A DNA stretch of 64,000 bases from NCBI GenBank assembly GCA_030323885.1, contig CM059186.1:152925064-152989063 (forward strand), given 5' to 3'. This DNA is from Branchipolynoe longqiensis. Its lineage: Eukaryota; Annelida; Polychaeta; Phyllodocida; Polynoidae. A model generated the notes under the pieces. That model searched no databases, was not told the DNA's origin, and saw nothing but the letters and a program-made list of their open reading frames with translations. Below, one piece after another: positions 21,804 through 31,978 of the stretch; position 1 is the first letter of the stretch, and every line of letters begins with the position of its first letter. The position numbers were made by a program, and so were the translations under genes.

Positions 21804-22339
21804 GTTGCCCTTTACCAAGAAGACTGAAGCCAATAGCAGATTTTTGAACTGCAATTTTACTATGCATGGTTCTAGGAGTTATCACTAGATGGCAGGATAT
21901 GCAGCTACTTATAAAGAAAAACCAAACAGTTTTAAACCCGTTATTGTGCAGTGAAGTAGAAACATAATAAAAATTTAAAAAAGCCAACAGATGGAGAGAG
22001 AGAGGTTTTATTTCATCGGAAGTTGTTTAAGAGATTTCCGAATAAATGTCAATACACTGTGCGATACAATTGTGCATGTTATGTAGTAACATGAGTAATT
22101 CATAACAATTGGTCACCTCACATCTACTGAATTACTTGGTTGCCAAAAACAGAACAAGTTAAAAAACATAAGAACTGGCATAACTCACAGCTTAGATCTT
22201 ATTATTCTGTACACTATGCTGACAGGCAAAGAAATAATCAAAAACAAAAAGTTATTAACCTTAATTTAGAAAAACCAGTTATTTCATTTGGCTAACCAAG
22301 TAATTCTATTACATGGTGTGACGTATTCCACATAACTGG
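21804..22339 (-). promoter_or_regulatory. Presumed CLPTM1 5' UTR and upstream region
   Basis: The sequence upstream of the CLPTM1 ATG is expected to hold the 5' UTR and promoter. It is only inferred from position: no TATA box or CpG-rich block stands out, and an upstream noncoding exon cannot be excluded. Confidence 0.3.
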
Positions 22340-23400
22340 TTTGGGCTTACAAGTAATCTAATGGATAAACTGGCTAACTCATATTCTGGAGATACTGTTA
22401 TGATAACATATAAAAAGGGAATAATATAAAAAAATGTCATAAACTATGAAATTAATTAATATAAGTTGATCTCCAACTGCTAGTGGATTTCTCAATGAAT
22501 TAGAATTCCCAGTTCTATATATGCATGTTATATAACTCTTCAGTAAATTCTAGACTAGGATTTTATTCATCTCTATTGTTCTCTTGTTAAACTCACAAAT
22601 GGGTGCAAACTTAGATGAAGTTCTATCTACTAATTAGATTGAGCTTATAAGTAAAAATAATAGATAAACTGGGTTAACTCATATTCTGTAGATAGTGGTT
22701 TCATAGTTTCAAATGAAATCAATTACCTTGCTGATATGTATCTACTGAAATTTCTATACAAGAACTTAAATGACTTTAAATTGATCTCCAACTTTTAAAT
22801 GGACAATCTCAAAGAATTAGAACTCCCAGTTATATCTGCATGTTATATAATTCATCAGTAATTTTAGACTAGGATTTATTCCTTCTTTGTTCTGTTGTAA
22901 ACTGACAAATGGGTTCAAACTGAAGTTAAGTTCTATCTACTAACTAGATTGAGCTTCTAAAGCATGATAATAGATAAACTGGGTTAACTCTTATTCTAGA
23001 GATAATGGTCTCATAGTTTCAAAAAGAAATCAAATACCTTACTAATATGTATCTAATGAAATTGATAAACATGAACCCAAATAAAAATTTCATATCTCCA
23101 ACTATTAATGGACAATCTCAAAGAATTAGAAATCCCAGTTCTATATATGTATGTTACATAAATCATCAGTAACTGGGTTAACTCATATTCTAGAGATAAT
23201 GGTCTCCTAGTTCTAAGAAATCAAATACCTTGCTGATATGTATCTACTGAAACTTGTAAACTTGAACTTAAATAAAATTCAAATTGATCTCCAACTATTA
23301 AATGGACAATCTCAAAGAATCAGAATTCCAAGATCTATCTATGTATGTTATTTAAATCATCATTAATGTTAAAAACTAGATTTAATTCATATTTCTTGTT
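22340..23400 (+). repeat. Tandem array, about 3.5 units of ~300 bp
   Basis: The phrase 'gataaactgg.ttaactc.tattct' occurs at about 22362, 22671 and 22973 and in a shortened unit at about 23170. Accompanying phrases recur in the same order: 'tctccaact', 'aaagaattagaa.tcccagtt', 'atgttatata', 'gttctatctacta.ctagattgagct'. The units have diverged noticeably. There is no coding capacity. Confidence 0.75.
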
Positions 23401-23918
23401 CTGTATTAAAAATGCCAAAGAACTCTGTTAGAATGACTGAACCCACAACATAGAAGATCTCTGACTTTCAAACTGGTGTTGCCCAGTGATGTAAACAAAA
23501 CTTGTATGCGTTGCCATATCCACTCAATTCAATCTGTGATCCAAGGACTTTGCATCTGTGTTGCTAGGTCCGGTAGTCAAGAAACATTCATGTCTCCAAG
23601 CACTCAAATCAAATGTCAACAACAATCTCCAAGGAAACCCTTAGTATTGCTACGAATAAGCTTGAAGATGTAAATAAATTATAAATTTACTCCCAGTCCA
23701 GTCTTTTGTTATGAATTATCATTAGATGGCGCCACGAGGAAAATGCGATATCACATTAGATGGCACCACTGGCACTATAGCCAAACTCTCCAGTTGAAAT
23801 GTCAAAGTTGGCCAGATACCGCACATAATGCACAATGCTTATCGAAGGTAATCGAAGTAACGTAAAATTTAGTGGCATATTGTGTTGGTGAGAGTTGAGG
23901 AAATAATGTGTTTCTTAT
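23401..23918. other. Short unique stretch, no gene recognised
   Basis: This joins the tandem array to the next element. No ORF with a recognisable domain was found. Confidence 0.35.
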
Positions 23919-24358
23919 AATTAAAAAACCAGACACAGGATTCTATTATATAGGGCCAATAATTTATTAAACATTTTTAATAAATTTCACACTAGCCATT
24001 ATTATTCTATGACTAGCACAGATCATATTTCATTTACTTTGGCAACAGTACAGTTGCTCGGATAGCTTGTAAACTAATCTACCTCCTAGATAGTACAATC
24101 CAGAGGTAACTGTTAATTTATGTAATTCAGATTACTTATATGCAGGGCGATAGTTTGATATTTAGGTTTACTTTACACAACAATAGCTATTCATTATTAT
24201 ATATGCAACTGAGAAATGTTCTTGGGTTGATGACAGCAGACATCCGCTATGGGTAGATAACGGTCATACAAGGAAGCACATCAGGGACATCTCACTCACT
24301 ACAATTCTTACTACCAGACATGACTCTTTTTGGATTTGGACCATCTACTCTCAGCCAA
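23919..24358 (+). repeat. Element 2 repeat A1 (440 bp)
   Basis: It matches 24585-25024 with one difference noticed (attcagatt versus attcggatt). It starts aattaaaaaaccagac and ends ctcagccaa. In A2 the same ctcagcc overlaps the stop codon of the recombinase ORF. Confidence 0.93.
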
Positions 24359-24384
24359 TCGTTGGGATGATGGGATGGTGGGAT

Positions 24385-24587
24385 GGACTTTGAAATTCCT
24401 CGCAGTTGAGACATCCAAGTCGTTACTGCTCGGTGATACGGTGAAGAATGATTCAACGGGTCTTGTGCAACCGGAAATCAACTCTCCCGGGTTACCAAAT
24501 TCGAGATCATGTTTTGTAGCTAGGATGCATTACTATGGGCCCGTGGTCAGGGTTTTAATTATGCATGTTACCGGCAACATGTACAAT
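24385..24587 (+). repeat. Element 2 repeat B1 (203 bp)
   Basis: The copy looks identical to 30140-30342. It ends in the 36-bp imperfect palindrome 24555-24590 that spans the B1/A2 junction. Confidence 0.93.
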
Positions 24588-24590
24588 TAA
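24555..24590 (+). promoter_or_regulatory. Candidate recombinase crossover palindrome (element 2, B1/A2 junction)
   Basis: This is a 36-bp imperfect palindrome, TTAATT ... GCATGTTACCGGCAACATG ... AATTAA, symmetric at 30 of 36 positions by my count. The homologous 36 bp in element 3 (57891-57926, 63660-63695) keep the core but change the outer bases symmetrically (TGAATTA/TAATTCA). Paired inverted arms around a short core are typical of tyrosine-recombinase sites; that role is inferred here. Confidence 0.6.
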
Positions 24591-25024
24591 AAAACCAGAC
24601 ACAGGATTCTATTATATAGGGCCAATAATTTATTAAACATTTTTAATAAATTTCACACTAGCCATTATTATTCTATGACTAGCACAGATCATATTTCATT
24701 TACTTTGGCAACAGTACAGTTGCTCGGATAGCTTGTAAACTAATCTACCTCCTAGATAGTACAATCCAGAGGTAACTGTTAATTTATGTAATTCGGATTA
24801 CTTATATGCAGGGCGATAGTTTGATATTTAGGTTTACTTTACACAACAATAGCTATTCATTATTATATATGCAACTGAGAAATGTTCTTGGGTTGATGAC
24901 AGCAGACATCCGCTATGGGTAGATAACGGTCATACAAGGAAGCACATCAGGGACATCTCACTCACTACAATTCTTACTACCAGACATGACTCTTTTTGGA
25001 TTTGGACCATCTACTCTCAGCCAA
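24585..25024 (+). repeat. Element 2 repeat A2 (440 bp)
   Basis: This is the inner copy of A1, joined directly to B1 on the left and to the end of the recombinase gene on the right. Confidence 0.93.
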
Positions 25025-26020
25025 ATTGGGACAGGAGGGTAGATGGTCCTTTGCTCACGAGTTGTTTATTCACATAATTAAATATGCTATTAGATTTCCA
25101 CTGTCCTAGTAAGCGTATGCAGTTTAGAGACACTCCTATTCGAGCATATTCTTGGGCAGCTCCACGCCTTAGACTGTGTGTCGTTACCATCGGCCACCAG
25201 GGAAGCTTGGCACCCTTCAGTATTAGACGGATGCATCTCATGAATTTTTGGCTTGTCAAAGGGTCCCCGTTCGCCAGGGCAAATGCTGGGGCGCCCCTTT
25301 TTGGACCTGTCAGGTGACAGTAGTCAGTCACGCTTGAACAGGACAGAAGACTGAGTGTGGTATTTTTGGCAGTCTGACGTGGTAGCTGTCTTTCCGCTCG
25401 CACACCGTTTTAGTGCTGCGGATGTGCACCGTGATGTGTGACTTGTGTGCCTCGATGTCCTCAAACATCAGCGTATGACCGCCATCACCCAGCAGCTCGG
25501 AGTAAAACAAGTTAGATTGTCTTAATAGGCAGGCATAACCAATTAACAGTGCAGCAATGAATACAAGTCCATATTTTCCCATTTGTCTACATTTTAATAT
25601 TATCAATTTCACATGTCTTATTTTTAACGGATACGCTCTGTTTACTGTACTACACTTAAGTTTACAAACCCCTTTTCTTAGCACTGACACTGCATAGCAA
25701 TCAAATACATCCCAGCTACCCCGTACCAACTTCACCCAAGATTTTGCCCCACACAGGTAATTTTTAATGGCCCCGTCTGTCCTCAGTTTATCATTTAGGT
25801 ATAAAATGTATAGCATTACCGTTTTTAATTTAGGGCTTTTCGGGTCTACCTTACTATTTTTGCAAAATGCTAAGTATTCCTCAAAATGCACCCTCTTATT
25901 CCTCCACGTTCCTTCCGATAATCCTGCCTTGAAAAATATGCTCAGTTTATTAACTACAGCATACCCATTACCTGCGAGAGAATAAGGCCAAGAAAATAAA
26001 TTAGAGCGAGCTAAAATCAC
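25017..26020 (-). pseudogene. Element 2 tyrosine recombinase, frameshifted
   Basis: The N-terminal part is in frame at 25328-26020 and the C-terminal part at 25017-25403. Sequence around 25310-25330 (FCPVQA then a stop) lacks one base relative to element 3 (FCPVRAW). Catalytic landmarks are Arg in LLRQSNLFY, His and Arg in HSLRRG, and Tyr in FNYVNK. The His usually found in the third box (LGHW in element 3) is Gln here (LGQW, codon CAG), a second change that would probably impair catalysis. The stop codon lies in repeat A2. Confidence 0.9.
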
Positions 26021-27210
26021 AGGTACATATCAACCACCATGTTGTCGTGACAAGCAGCGACCCTAGCCAAGTTACTCTCACGACATAGTTTTAGAGCCAC
26101 ACGTTTGGCAGCATCATCGAAAAACAACCTACTCAGCGCATCCGCCAATACAAGGGACGCCCCTGCCTTGTGTACTATTTGGACTTCACAAGAGCGAAAC
26201 GCCGCAAACTTCCAAATTTGACGTGCACAAGCACACAAGACAGGGTCTCTCCCTGCACCGGACGATAACACCTTTTGTGAAGCTTCATTATCAGTGTTAA
26301 TGATAATAATGAATTGTTCAGGGTTGGGAGGGTATAATACGTTAAGGGCTACTACCAAATTAATTGCTTCTAATTGGGCAATGTGTAATTTATTATTGCG
26401 TAACAAATCTGCCGAATATAATTCAGAAAAATAATGTGTGCTACTGTGGCCACCCCCGGCGAGCAACGAAGAGTCGCATTCAATGACCCAAGTCTTTCTT
26501 GGGAAAGGCCTGAGCAAGACCAGTCCATTACTGAGTTCCGCGAAACGCATGAACCAACTAACATCCCGTACCAGCTCCTGAGTAACCACTGCCTTCCCCA
26601 GAAATGGCATACCCCTCAAAAATTCCAGAATCCTATTCATAAATCGTCGCGAATGCATAACACATTTTGACACAAATTGCAGCCTGCCCACTAAGCGCTG
26701 AACATTCTTCCGACTAACATTAACCCCCAATTTCCACTTATTACATTCCACCAGCACCTCCAGAAGTTTAGGTTTTGGTATCCTGAGTTCCATAAGGCCA
26801 GAATCCAACTCAAAACCCAGCCACTGCATCAAAACAGCAGGCGGTGTACATTTTTTAACCGATAAGTCCAGGCCAAGAAGTGACGTTAATTCTATTATCT
26901 TATTATAACCCTCTAAGGCCCTCTCGAACGTACGCTCGACTCCAACAAAATCATCTAGATAACAAGCCACGAAAAAACCTTTTTGTCGCATTAGGTATAC
27001 CACTGCCGACGTTGTTCTGGCACATGCCATACAGGAAGACCGGCATCCGAATGGTGGCGCTATATCAAAATAATATTGATCCCTAACTTTAATGCCAAAA
27101 AGTGGAACGCTTAAAGGACAAGTTCTCAACTGTCTATATGCTCTAGCAAGGTCAATAGACCACATGAAACAATTTTGACCTAATCTAGTTACCTCTCTCC
27201 CTAATGTCAT
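26017..27210 (-). CDS. Element 2 reverse transcriptase-RNase H (C-terminal part of pol)
   Basis: This is a 397-residue frame with SIDLARAY (catalytic Asp near residue 20), YLDDF near residues 84-87, an RNase H region with VIECDSS and NTDNEASQKVL, and ADALSRLFFDD near the end. It begins inside RT: the N-terminal fingers are in another frame upstream (27236-28891). The break is a run of six T where element 3 has five (27238-27262 region), so in element 3 the two parts form one ORF. It ends overlapping the recombinase start by four bases (ATGA-type overlap at 26017-26020). Confidence 0.9.
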   Translation of the reverse strand: MTLGREVTRLGQNCFMWSIDLARAYRQLRTCPLSVPLFGIKVRDQYYFDIAPPFGCRSSCMACARTTSAVVYLMRQKGFFVACYLDDFVGVERTFERALEGYNKIIELTSLLGLDLSVKKCTPPAVLMQWLGFELDSGLMELRIPKPKLLEVLVECNKWKLGVNVSRKNVQRLVGRLQFVSKCVMHSRRFMNRILEFLRGMPFLGKAVVTQELVRDVSWFMRFAELSNGLVLLRPFPRKTWVIECDSSLLAGGGHSSTHYFSELYSADLLRNNKLHIAQLEAINLVVALNVLYPPNPEQFIIIINTDNEASQKVLSSGAGRDPVLCACARQIWKFAAFRSCEVQIVHKAGASLVLADALSRLFFDDAAKRVALKLCRESNLARVAACHDNMVVDMYL

Positions 27211-27235
27211 TATTGTTGGCAGGTTAAAAGACAGT

Positions 27236-28891
27236 TTATTTCCTTGATAAAAAACCTTTTGTTATGCCCGCATTTACCCCTTTACCCTTAGGAAAACTAA
27301 GATCCACGATAATACGTCGCTCCTCGGTGTTTTTCTTCGGGCGGGTCATTATTGGACTGATCTGAGCCCATGGAAAGAAAACAGGGGCACTGAAAGGACC
27401 CAAGAGCGAACCGTGAGCGGTCTCAGTAGCAACGTACTTATCTAACCAGAATAACTCCTCATCACGGCAACAGTGGTTGACTTCCGTAGGAACCGGTGCT
27501 AGCTGGCCAGTAAAATTGGCCGGCCACCCAAACTCCAAATAGTCAACAATCTCATAGTCAGCATAACCCACTAGCAGTCTTCTCCAAGTCAGTATATTTA
27601 ACCCAGACGGTACCGGTAGCCGTGCCTCACAGTAGTTAGGGAGGGCAGTTAAGCGAACTTTATCATATAAAATTTTGTATGAACAATCAAAGTCGGGAGA
27701 CAATTTCCATATAGGCCAAAAACTGTTTAACTGCGATTTGTAATCCATTGGCGACGGCTCGGAGAATCGAGCTGGGGACACGTCATCGGTTAGACCAAAA
27801 GGCACGCCCCAATTCATGTCGGTCATCAAATCAATGTCTTCGTTCAGGTGTAAACCCACGACTACCTGTCCCTTATCTGCGGTGGGCCCATCGACACAAG
27901 TGTCAACCAAACAATCAACAGTATTAATTTTAGGCGGCTTAGGCGCCACGACCGACACAACATTACAAGAGTCAGTACGAACACGTGAACACAATTCAAC
28001 CGAAATATTTGAGGGAACTAACAATTCTCCCCCCTGATAAGACAACCCAACAGAACCAGTAATATCGTCAACCGGTAAAGAACGAACACGGCAACCATGT
28101 GCCATCAGTGAGTGCCTTGCAGCACCACTGAAGGTGCGGCCAGTAGCAGGACTATGCACGGTAGTGATGGGTGGACCACCCAGATGGGGTAATACGGAGG
28201 TGACAGGCAACCTCAAGCGCATACCAGACGTATTTTGGAATTGAGGTGGGTTAACAGCACCATGAATAGTTTGACAGTCTGCGACAGGCGAGGCGACAGC
28301 CGGGATTGTCGCACCCGAGTCCGGCACAGCAACTAGGCGAGGTGAATGTGTATTTGGATGGCTAGCTAATGGCGACCCGGCCGCTAAGTCTAACACAGCT
28401 CGAGGGTTCTGGCCCACAGTATTATTCAAATATGCAACCTCTTGCCCAGCCGACATTACTATCCTATTAACATTGATATTCATGCAACGTAAGTCAGTAT
28501 TGAACCAATTGTACCTACTACGATTGTGAGACACAGAAACAAGCGGCAACCTTTTACCACTCGTAGAGTTAACATAAGGTACATCACAGCAAGGATTAGA
28601 TAAATTCATACCCTCGACAATACGCGCAGGTTTAACAGGAATATCAATGGAACTTAGTAATGGGATAGTAACAGGACACTGCACATTGGAACATAACTGT
28701 GAATGAACTATAACTGAACACCTCTTGCTGACCTGGCATGACTCCTTAGCGACCGGCTGTGACGACATGAGACTTGTTGCAGAACAGTCGTGGGTCGACC
28801 CCGGAATCGTCACCCCGACATCCACATCCACGTCCTCGAATCGGCACCCAGCTGGCGAAACTTGTCTCCCATCCAGCGTCGTCCCCAGCAC
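27236..28891 (-). CDS. Element 2 pol N-terminal region plus RT fingers
   Basis: This is a 551-residue frame. The first ~330 residues are Ser/Val/Pro-rich and not recognised. Near 400-520 comes a block conserved with element 3 (LPVPSGLN, YLEFGWPAN, LFWLDKYV, LGPF), then QISPIMTRPKKN and RRIIVDLSFPKGKGVNAG, the start of RT. It ends GFLSRK at the homopolymer frameshift described for 26017-27210. Confidence 0.85.
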   Translation of the reverse strand: MLGTTLDGRQVSPAGCRFEDVDVDVGVTIPGSTHDCSATSLMSSQPVAKESCQVSKRCSVIVHSQLCSNVQCPVTIPLLSSIDIPVKPARIVEGMNLSNPCCDVPYVNSTSGKRLPLVSVSHNRSRYNWFNTDLRCMNINVNRIVMSAGQEVAYLNNTVGQNPRAVLDLAAGSPLASHPNTHSPRLVAVPDSGATIPAVASPVADCQTIHGAVNPPQFQNTSGMRLRLPVTSVLPHLGGPPITTVHSPATGRTFSGAARHSLMAHGCRVRSLPVDDITGSVGLSYQGGELLVPSNISVELCSRVRTDSCNVVSVVAPKPPKINTVDCLVDTCVDGPTADKGQVVVGLHLNEDIDLMTDMNWGVPFGLTDDVSPARFSEPSPMDYKSQLNSFWPIWKLSPDFDCSYKILYDKVRLTALPNYCEARLPVPSGLNILTWRRLLVGYADYEIVDYLEFGWPANFTGQLAPVPTEVNHCCRDEELFWLDKYVATETAHGSLLGPFSAPVFFPWAQISPIMTRPKKNTEERRIIVDLSFPKGKGVNAGITKGFLSRK

Positions 28892-28899
28892 CTCGGTAT

Positions 28900-30111
28900 T
28901 TAAAAAACCTTGTTAGCAGATGCAGCGGAATTGTCAACAGACTTGTCGTCCCGTCCCCTTGACTTGCTCTTGCAATCCAGCTCACGATGGTAGTGCTTAC
29001 GTTTCAAATTAAATGCACACCACGAACAGATATGCGATCCCTGCCCACACCATGACTGTTCACAAACCCACACTCCTTCCCACGGTTCCAAATGGTACAT
29101 GTACGCCCGTCTATGTCCTTATTGTAGTCCGTGCCAGATCCATCCCTGCCGTGCTTAGCCACAGACTTAAACAGTCGTCTACCAAGGCCACTCTCGTCCC
29201 GCCGAATATCCTGAATCAGAGCTGTGTCATTCCACCCGTTGGGAAGCCGCTTATCGGCTATCATGTTGAAAACTCTTTCAGAAAATGCAAGACACGTCTC
29301 CCAAGTGTAGTTCTGGGCCATCTCTAACAGTACGTCCACATGATCCTCAACCTTTTGTACGCTGCAACTAGGAATGTCTCCACGCCGGATCATGCGCCTA
29401 ATCGCCGCCAGGTACTCATACCAAGTAGACTGTCCTTGTGACACTTTATTTTTCCGCTCGCCTCTTATCACGTATTTATGTGGTAATAGCTTACCCTTAC
29501 CAGATGCCTTTCTCGCCTTTGCGCCAGCCACCCTCATTAAATCAGTTCGTCATCCGAGTCGGATGCGTCGCCATCACTACGTTCGAACCCCAACCGTGCA
29601 TCCCTTTTGTCTACTGCAGCGATTAAAGCGCTAACTGTACTAGCTAAATTCGGATTACTACGGCGGGAAGTATTATCTACTCGTGCAGGAGTACTGTCAC
29701 AACCTACACACGGCCTCGTCGACGTAGCAGATCTACGCCTCGTGCGCTCACCCGATGGGCCAGCAACTGGCTGTGACGTCATTGGTACGTCACACAAATC
29801 AGGCAGAGACAATGGCGACACAGAGACTGGAGATTCAAGATTGGCAATTCTAGACAATATTGGTGCAGTAACAGATGACAATTTATCGTCCAAGAGGCGA
29901 GATAGATCCTCCAGCGACACCCCTTGGAAATTACCACCTACCGCCGACGGCGACTGCCATGATGTATTGAGATGTTGCGTCGCCACCGGCGATGTCCGTC
30001 CAACAGCACCCCGGTTGGGGACGATGAACAACGTCGACTTGCAGAAGCTAGCAGTTCGCGGGAGAACTTCCCACTCCCTCTAGCAGCACGGGACTTCAGT
30101 ACTTTCGGCAT
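28900..30111 (-). pseudogene. Element 2 gag-like gene, broken by frameshifts
   Basis: The start is ATG at 30111 (MPKVLKSRAARG), shared with element 3 and copy C (MPKVKST). Coding continues in the frames of 29537-30031 (SLEDLSRLLDDKLSS, RPCVGC), 29004-29537 (KLLPHKYVIRGERK, STWYEY, RRMIRRGDIP, TWETCLAFSERVFNMIADK, CTIWNRGK) and 28900-29100 (HICSWCAFNLK, HRELDC). At least three frame changes are needed. The C-terminal Cys/His cluster suggests zinc binding. The role as Gag is inferred from position. Confidence 0.8.
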
Positions 30112-30139
30112 CGTAAGTTCACTTCCAGTATACAACTAC

Positions 30140-30342
30140 GGACTTTGAAATTCCTCGCAGTTGAGACATCCAAGTCGTTACTGCTCGGTGATACGGTGAA
30201 GAATGATTCAACGGGTCTTGTGCAACCGGAAATCAACTCTCCCGGGTTACCAAATTCGAGATCATGTTTTGTAGCTAGGATGCATTACTATGGGCCCGTG
30301 GTCAGGGTTTTAATTATGCATGTTACCGGCAACATGTACAAT
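30140..30342 (+). repeat. Element 2 repeat B2 (203 bp)
   Basis: This is the outer copy of B1 at the element's 5' end (in its own orientation), 29 bp upstream of the gag start at 30111. It ends in the same palindrome, here cut at 'caat'. Confidence 0.93.
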
Positions 30343-30936
30343 ATATTTCTGTGTATGCATGTGGGTTTCAAGGTTATTATTGCCGGAAGTGATAGTGAGG
30401 ATAAGCTCTCACTACCTATAAAGTACTTTCTCATGGCATGCATATCAAATAGCCTCTGATAACCAAGTCCAACTCCCGGCCTTCACGAGGCGAAACTGTT
30501 TCTACTGACGGGAGAAGGGGCAAAGGCGGATCTCTGGCGCCTCAAAACCAGATGCTTCGGGCAGGTGGGGCTCGTCAATCTTGGCTGACTGCTCATCTAG
30601 GAGAAGGTAAACTCTGATTTAAAACCCTCGCTGCCGTGCGGCTAGTCCCATTTATGGGAAGACCAGAAGTTGGTAGTGCACACCAGCGGCCATACCGACT
30701 CAATTGTCGGCCTAAACTAAGTGCGGTGCACATCAACTTTGTTGGTGTGGTCAGGGGATGTCACCCCTTCAAGTGCATGAAGACTGGAGCAGCAGATGAG
30801 TTAGAAGATCAATAGCTTTGAAGGTGTAACAGCAAGATGATGTGGCTCATCAGGGCACACTCTGACAAGGATGAGTAAGTGGCCAGTCACCTTGGAAAGG
30901 AAGGGGAATCTACCAAGTATTTACCCATAGTAAGCA

Positions 30937-31975
30937 ATGGTAATTAATGGAAGCAAATTTAGAGATGGAGACAACTCTGGTCCCTCTGCGGGGAAGCCTT
31001 CTAATAGCTACAGTGGAGGCACCTTTCCTTCAACTATTAAGAAACCTAGTAATGACAATGTAAACCCAAAGCCTAAAATAGGAAGATATGCATCTGATGT
31101 CAGGCAACTGAAAACTGGAGGAAAGGTGCTAAAGATTGGTACATGGAATGTACGAACATTGTACAAACCAGGCCGATATGACAACCTTAAAGTGGAAATG
31201 ACAGCGCTAAACCTTGACATCCTAGGTATAGCTGAGAGGAGATGGACGGGTGACGGGAGGATAGGTGATAGTGAGGTAGATATGATATATTCTGGAGATG
31301 AAAAACATCAGTATGGCGTTGGAATTATGATGAAGAAGTCCATTGCCGCCACAATGATTGGATTCTGGCCAGTATCTGACAGAATTAGTATGATGAAGCT
31401 GAGGGGAAAACCGTTCAATATAAACATTCTGCAAGTTTATGCACCAACCTCAGATCACGATGATGAAGAAGTCAACGAGTTCTATGACAGCATCAAAAAG
31501 GTAATGGAATACACCAAGTCTGGAGAAATAACAATTGTTATGGGCGATTGGAATGCGAAAGTTGGAGAACAACATGAATATCCAGTAACAGAAAGATTTG
31601 GCTTAGGTGAGAGAAATGATCGTGGTGAATACTTGATAAATTTCTGTTTGACATAAAAACTAGTAATTGCTAACACCTTATTTGAACATCCAAAGAGAAG
31701 ACTATATACATGGAAGAGCCCTGGTGATGTATGTCGGAACCAGATCGATTACATCCTTGTCAACCAACGATATCGAAATTGTATCAAACAGGCAAGGACA
31801 TATCCAGGTGCTGACATATGTTCGGATCATAATCCAGTAGTAATCAGTATGGTAGTGAAATTGAAACAGCAGAACAAAATTAAAAACAACATTCAAATGG
31901 ATATGAACATGTTAAAAGATGCAAAATACAGAACTAAGTATAATGTCTCTGTTCATAACAAATTCAGTGTACTGA
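30937..31975 (+). pseudogene. RTE LINE apurinic-like endonuclease domain
   Basis: Motifs of the endonuclease/exonuclease/phosphatase fold are IGTWNVRTLY, GIAERRW, YAPTSD and MGDWNAKVG, then (after a TAA at about 31655) NQIDYILV and CSDHNPV. The TAA falls in frame between FCLT and KLVIANTLF, so it is a nonsense mutation. The RT frame picks up after a frameshift around 31975-32005. Confidence 0.88.
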
Positions 31976-31978
31976 TGA

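Larger units (their letters stand above)
23919..30342 (-). mobile_element. Element 2: split-direct-repeat YR retrotransposon (Ngaro/PAT-like)
   Basis: On the plus strand the order is A1 (23919-24358), B1 (24385-24587), A2 (24585-25024), coding region, B2 (30140-30342). Read on the element's own strand this is one repeat, the ORFs, then the interleaved trio: the split-direct-repeat layout of Ngaro and PAT elements. ORF order on the minus strand is gag-like, a long pre-RT region, RT-RNase H, tyrosine recombinase. A1 and A2 differ by one base that I found and B1 and B2 look identical, so insertion is recent, yet gag, pol and recombinase are each broken by frameshifts. No target duplication longer than the shared 'aat' was found. 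Confidence 0.93.
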
